Of a DNA stretch of 64,000 nucleotides, positions 60,265-64,000 are shown one piece after another (the first letter of the stretch is position 1; each line of letters begins with the position of its first letter). The stretch covers positions 4,517,501 to 4,581,500 of the forward strand of contig NZ_AP018694.1 of assembly GCF_009689585.1 (NCBI RefSeq). The letters are read 5' to 3'. This stretch comes from Aquipluma nitroreducens. GTDB lineage: Bacteria > Bacteroidota > Bacteroidia > Bacteroidales > Prolixibacteraceae. Position numbers and translations under genes: made by a program. Below the pieces are notes generated by a model. It did no database searches, was not told the origin of the DNA, and saw only the letters and a list, made by a program, of their open reading frames with translations.

Positions 60265-62934
60265 ATGCATAAAATAAAACTGTTTATTGTTCTGCTGTTA
60301 ATCAGCGTAAAAGTATTTTCCCAAGAAGCTGAAAGTGACAGCACAAACTTTTCCATCTATTATTCGAGTCCAAAGGAATATGTAATTAGTGGTTTAGATG
60401 TTCGGGGAATACGATACCTGGATACACAGGTATTATTACAGATTTCAGGACTTGCCATTGGCGACAAAATTACAGTTCCAGGTGATGCAGTAACTAATGC
60501 AATCAAGAAACTCTGGAATCATGGTTTGTTCTCTGATGTAAAGATTACTGCTGACAAAATTGTAGGTGATAATATTTGGCTTCGTATTAATTTGCAGGAA
60601 CGTCCACGACTTGCCGATGTGAATTTTAGTGGTGTTTCAAAGTCGGAAAAGGACGATATTACCAAGAAAGTTTTACTTCTAAAAGGCAGTCAGGTTACCG
60701 ATAATCAGTTACGTACAGCTGAAAAAATTATCAAGAATATTTTTCTTGATAAAGGATTTTTGAATACGACCGTTAATGTTCTTCAACGTGACGATACCAC
60801 ACAAACCAATAGTGTTATTCTTGATATTAATGTCGATAAAAAGGAAAAAGTAAAAGTTAGTGAAATTGTCTTTCACGGAAACGAAAACCTTAAATCGGGT
60901 ATGCTCGAGAAATCGATGAAAAAGACTAAGGCAAAAAAGATCAAGAACTTTTTTAGCTCTAAGAAATTTCTGACAGAAAAATATGATGAGGATAAAATAA
61001 ACCTGATTAAAAAGTATAATGAAAAAGGTTATCGTGATGCCACTGTAACCAAAGATTCAATCACAAAACTCGATAACGACAAGGTTCGTTTAGACCTCTG
61101 GATTGAGGAAGGTAATAAGTACTTTTTCCGCGATATTAAATGGGTTGGGAATACAATATATCCAAGTGAATATTTGTCAGCCCGACTTGGAATTAAAAAA
61201 GGAGATGTTTTTGATCAGAAGTTATTGGATAAACGGACGAAAGACGATGAAGATGCTGTAAGTAGTGATTATTTAGATCATGGCTATTTATTCTTTAACC
61301 TCACGCCCATGGAAACACGTGTGGATGCAGATTCTATTGATCTTGAAATGCGCATACAGGAAGGGCGTCAGGCTACAATCGATAAAATTATTATCTCCGG
61401 GAATACCAAAACAAATGAACATGTAGCACGTCGCGAGCTCAGAACTTTGCCAGGTGATCTTTTTAGCAAAGCCGATATTATTCGTACTGTAAGGGAGTTA
61501 TCTCAGCTAGGTCATTTCGATCCTGAAGCGATTAATCCTGACGTGAGACCTCATCCTGAAAACGGGACTGTGGATATAAATTACGAATTGGTCGAAAAAG
61601 CGAACGATCAGATTGAGCTTTCAGGAGGTTGGGGTGCAAATATGTTTGTCGGAACCATTGGTCTGAAATTCTCGAATTTTTCTGTTCGAAACATTTTGAA
61701 TAAAGAAGCTTGGAGACCGCTACCGACCGGTGACGGGCAGGCATTAAGCCTCAGGGCACAAACAAGTGGAAAGTTTTATAAATCGTATAGTTTTACTTTT
61801 ACTGAACCTTGGTTTGGAGGCAGGAAACCTAATTCGTTTACGCTTTCGTTTTCTCACTCTAAAGTAAATTATTCGGCAAATAATTCATACAGTAGCATGT
61901 ATAACGATCCATACAGTAGTTATGGTGGTTATGGTGGCGGTTATGGAGGTTACGGCGGTTATGGTAGTAGTTATGGTGGTTATTCACCTTATGGGTATGG
62001 CTATGGAGGTTACGGTAGCTCTTACGATTATGGCACGAATTATACCTATACTGATCAATCATCGGCTAATGATCAAATCCAAATAACTTCTGCTGTATCA
62101 ATGGGATATGGTTATCGTTTACGTTGGCCCGATGATTATTTTACCATGTACCACGAGGTTTCATTTCAGCACTATCAGTTGCAGAATATGGCCGGGTATT
62201 ATTATTTTCTGAACGATGGCTCTGGAACAGGAAATGGAGGTTTTAATAATTTCAGTTTTAAAACGGCATTTGGCCGGAATTCGATGGATAATCCATTGTA
62301 TACCCGTAGAGGATCGAGCTTTACTTTATCTCTTCAATTGACTCCACCGTACTCGCTTCTTAATGGAGTCGATTACAGTAAAGTGGGATTGTCGGAACGA
62401 TATAAATGGATTGAATATCATAAATGGATGTTTAAAGGCGATTGGTATTCACCACTATCGAAAAACACGAATTTAGTTTTACATACCAAATTTGAATATG
62501 GTTTCTTGGGCCATTATAACAAATACAGGCAGTCACCTTTTGAAGGATTTCGCGTTGGAGGATCGGGTATGTCAGGATATAATCTTTACGGAAGCGACAT
62601 TGTTTCACTTCGTGGTTACAAAGATTACAGTCTGAGTAGTTCTCAAGGGTCGAATATTTACAATAAGCTTTCTATGGAACTCAGGTATCCGGTTATCCTG
62701 AAACCATCTTCAACCATCTATGTACTCGGATTTCTTGAAGCTGGTAATGCATGGAACGATTTTAGCGATTACAACCCTTTCAAACTTCACCGTTCGGCTG
62801 GTGCAGGAGTTCGGATCTTTTTACCAATGTTTGGTTTAATGGGTATCGACTGGGGATATGGCTTCGATCAGGTTCCTGGCCAAAGCGATGCCGCCGGAAG
62901 TCAGTTTCATTTCGTAATTGGTCAGCAATTTTAA
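60265..62934 (+). CDS. bamA: Outer-membrane assembly factor BamA
   Basis: An 889-aa Omp85 protein with a signal peptide (ends about KVFSQE), five POTRA domains (for example YVISGLDVRGIRYLDTQVLL and RQATIDKIIISGNTKTNEHV) and a C-terminal barrel with the VRGF/IRG-type motif (GGSGMSGYNLYGSDIVSLRG). It inserts barrel proteins into the outer membrane. An unusual Gly/Tyr-rich extracellular stretch lies in the barrel (about residues 540-605; SSYGGYGGGYGGYGGYGSS). It is followed by two Skp/OmpH genes. Confidence 0.95.
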   Translation: MHKIKLFIVLLLISVKVFSQEAESDSTNFSIYYSSPKEYVISGLDVRGIRYLDTQVLLQISGLAIGDKITVPGDAVTNAIKKLWNHGLFSDVKITADKIVGDNIWLRINLQERPRLADVNFSGVSKSEKDDITKKVLLLKGSQVTDNQLRTAEKIIKNIFLDKGFLNTTVNVLQRDDTTQTNSVILDINVDKKEKVKVSEIVFHGNENLKSGMLEKSMKKTKAKKIKNFFSSKKFLTEKYDEDKINLIKKYNEKGYRDATVTKDSITKLDNDKVRLDLWIEEGNKYFFRDIKWVGNTIYPSEYLSARLGIKKGDVFDQKLLDKRTKDDEDAVSSDYLDHGYLFFNLTPMETRVDADSIDLEMRIQEGRQATIDKIIISGNTKTNEHVARRELRTLPGDLFSKADIIRTVRELSQLGHFDPEAINPDVRPHPENGTVDINYELVEKANDQIELSGGWGANMFVGTIGLKFSNFSVRNILNKEAWRPLPTGDGQALSLRAQTSGKFYKSYSFTFTEPWFGGRKPNSFTLSFSHSKVNYSANNSYSSMYNDPYSSYGGYGGGYGGYGGYGSSYGGYSPYGYGYGGYGSSYDYGTNYTYTDQSSANDQIQITSAVSMGYGYRLRWPDDYFTMYHEVSFQHYQLQNMAGYYYFLNDGSGTGNGGFNNFSFKTAFGRNSMDNPLYTRRGSSFTLSLQLTPPYSLLNGVDYSKVGLSERYKWIEYHKWMFKGDWYSPLSKNTNLVLHTKFEYGFLGHYNKYRQSPFEGFRVGGSGMSGYNLYGSDIVSLRGYKDYSLSSSQGSNIYNKLSMELRYPVILKPSSTIYVLGFLEAGNAWNDFSDYNPFKLHRSAGAGVRIFLPMFGLMGIDWGYGFDQVPGQSDAAGSQFHFVIGQQF

Positions 62935-62994
62935 TTCAATAGTTTGGTCTGGAATTTGCTAAACCTCTAAAGAAATAATTTAAAACATAACGCA

Positions 62995-63510
62995 ATGAGG
63001 AAATTAGTTATTATCACAGGGATTTTATTACTGGCAACAGTAACTACATTTGCACAGAAATTTGCCTACGTTGATACAGAATACATTCTGGAAAACATTC
63101 CGTCTTATAAAGCAGCGCAGGAACAGTTGGATCAGTTATCCGGGCAATATCAGAAGGAACTGGAATCGATGCATGCCGAATTAGAACAGATGTACAAGGA
63201 CTTTCAATCTGAAAGTGTGTTGCTTTCGGATGAAATGAAACGTAAACGTGAAGATGTGATTGTCACCAAAGAAAAGGAATACAAAGAGTTGCAGCGCAAA
63301 TACTTTGGTAGGGAAGGTGATTTGTTTAAAAAGCGCAAGGGATTGGTAAAGCCAATTCAGGACGATATATTTAATGCGATTCAGGAAATCTCGACTGAAG
63401 GAAGTTATGCTGTGATATTTGATAAAGCGAATGGACTTACATTAATCTATACAAATCCAAAATTTGATCTTTCCGATCAGGTTTTGACCAAACTTGGGTA
63501 TAAAAATTAA
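62995..63510 (+). CDS. OmpH/Skp-family periplasmic chaperone
   Basis: A 171-aa secreted protein: signal peptide (MRKLVIITGILLLATVTTFA), then FAYVDTEYILENIPSYKAAQ, a long charged coiled-coil (about residues 45-115) and a C-terminal PIQDDIFNAIQEISTEGSYA. This is the Skp/OmpH pattern for escorting outer-membrane proteins. It directly follows bamA. Confidence 0.92.
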   Translation: MRKLVIITGILLLATVTTFAQKFAYVDTEYILENIPSYKAAQEQLDQLSGQYQKELESMHAELEQMYKDFQSESVLLSDEMKRKREDVIVTKEKEYKELQRKYFGREGDLFKKRKGLVKPIQDDIFNAIQEISTEGSYAVIFDKANGLTLIYTNPKFDLSDQVLTKLGYKN

Positions 63511-63549
63511 TATTATAAATTTGTCAAAATAAATTAAATCTAGAAAAGT

Positions 63550-64000
63550 ATGAAAAGTGTTTTCAAAATTTGTGTTTTAGGGATTCTGTTGCTTTCAGCA
63601 GGTTTTGCCAATGCTCAGGCTCCAAAATTTGGTCATATCGATTTGCAGGCTCTTGTACAGATTATGCCAGAGAGAGCTACTGCTGAGAAACAATTTACCG
63701 CCTATCAGAAGGAGTTGGAAGATGCACTTGGTGTTATGCAGAAGGATTTCCAAACACTATACATGGATTATGCCGCAAAAAGAGATTCTTTGTCGGAGAC
63801 CGTGAGAAAAATGAAGGAAGATGATTTGAATGCTAAAAATGAACGGATTCAGACATACCAACAAAATGCACAACAGCAGCTCCAGACTAAACAGGCTGAA
63901 CTGTTAAAACCAGTATTTGATAAGGCTGATAAAGCCATTAAGGAGGTAGGTGCCGAAAAAGGTTTAGTTTATGTATTCGACATGAGTTCACGGGTAATTC
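63550..64000 (+). CDS. OmpH/Skp-family chaperone, 5' part
   Basis: Starts at ATG 63550 with signal peptide MKSVFKICVLGILLLSAGFA, then APKFGHIDLQALVQIMPERA and a coiled-coil arm. It runs off the window end at codon 150, after GLVYVFDMSSRVI. It is a tandem paralogue of the previous gene, 39 bp downstream. The paired Skp genes after bamA are common in Bacteroidota. Confidence 0.9.
   Translation, partial: MKSVFKICVLGILLLSAGFANAQAPKFGHIDLQALVQIMPERATAEKQFTAYQKELEDALGVMQKDFQTLYMDYAAKRDSLSETVRKMKEDDLNAKNERIQTYQQNAQQQLQTKQAELLKPVFDKADKAIKEVGAEKGLVYVFDMSSRVI

Noticed and set aside
61910-62030. GGTTATGGT-type DNA repeats
   Set aside because: They are coding repeats for Gly/Tyr in the BamA loop, not a CRISPR or satellite array. 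No CRISPR array is present in the window.

Overview
The window looks like a chromosomal segment of a Bacteroidota (class Bacteroidia, perhaps a Marinilabiliales or Prolixibacteraceae-type organism). The evidence is SusC/SusD outer-membrane pairs, type IX secretion (PorU and C-terminal sorting domains), TAnnTTTG-type -7 promoter elements, an RteC gene, start codons without clear Shine-Dalgarno sites, and moderate GC. The genus placement is inference.

Region 1 (1-20.2 kb) is a sulfur-assimilation and import locus. It begins inside a cysteine synthase gene. A sulfur-carrier pathway follows: a ThiS/MoaD-like carrier with a capped C terminus, an E1-like MoeB/ThiF enzyme, a DsrE-like and a TusA-like protein, and a JAMM peptidase. 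Next come a half-length HemD-like protein and the siroheme-pathway methyltransferase CobA. Rrf2, Crp/Fnr and NarL-type regulators separate this from a SusC-SusD-TlpA import unit, a second HemD-like copy, and an O-acetylhomoserine sulfhydrylase (metY). A porin and a PstSCAB-like ABC importer end the region. Two features stand out. Short ORFs with runs of 4-5 Cys codons and a shared SRMRMC ending lie directly upstream of susC and of metY. Three promoters (susC, hemD-like copy 2, metY) share tandem TACC-N8-GGTA dyads exactly 23 bp apart, with a -7 TTTG always ending 31 nt after the second dyad. Together they suggest a two-layer cysteine/sulfur regulon: a DNA-binding activator plus leader-peptide attenuation.

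Region 2 (20.3-45.8 kb, almost all on the minus strand) is a copper/heavy-metal handling region. It holds a frameshifted GDCCVxC gene, a T9SS-sorted multicopper oxidase, CopZ and CopA, an AraC-type regulator with an N-terminal metal-binding-like segment, a CusABC RND system, and many secreted HMA proteins that share a C-terminal Cys-Cys tail. It also holds small Cys- or His-rich lipoproteins, a TRASH-like membrane protein, a haem-binding-domain protein, a DUF3347 protein, and a His/Met-rich beta-propeller. The T9SS sortase gene porU sits in the middle between two near-duplicate HMA genes.

Region 3 (46.3-49.4 kb) looks like part of a mobile element: RteC, a small ORF preceded by a riboswitch-like structured RNA with a terminator, and a tyrosine recombinase next to tRNA-Leu(CAG).

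Region 4 (49.6-64 kb) is mostly housekeeping: a class 1 isoprenoid-fold enzyme, a GH51 arabinofuranosidase, an oxidoreductase, malQ, an alpha/beta hydrolase and pdxJ. A plus-strand run then follows of a CBS protein, nadK, a DUF6089-like protein, uppS, bamA (with an unusual Gly/Tyr-rich loop) and two Skp/OmpH-like chaperones, the last cut by the window edge.
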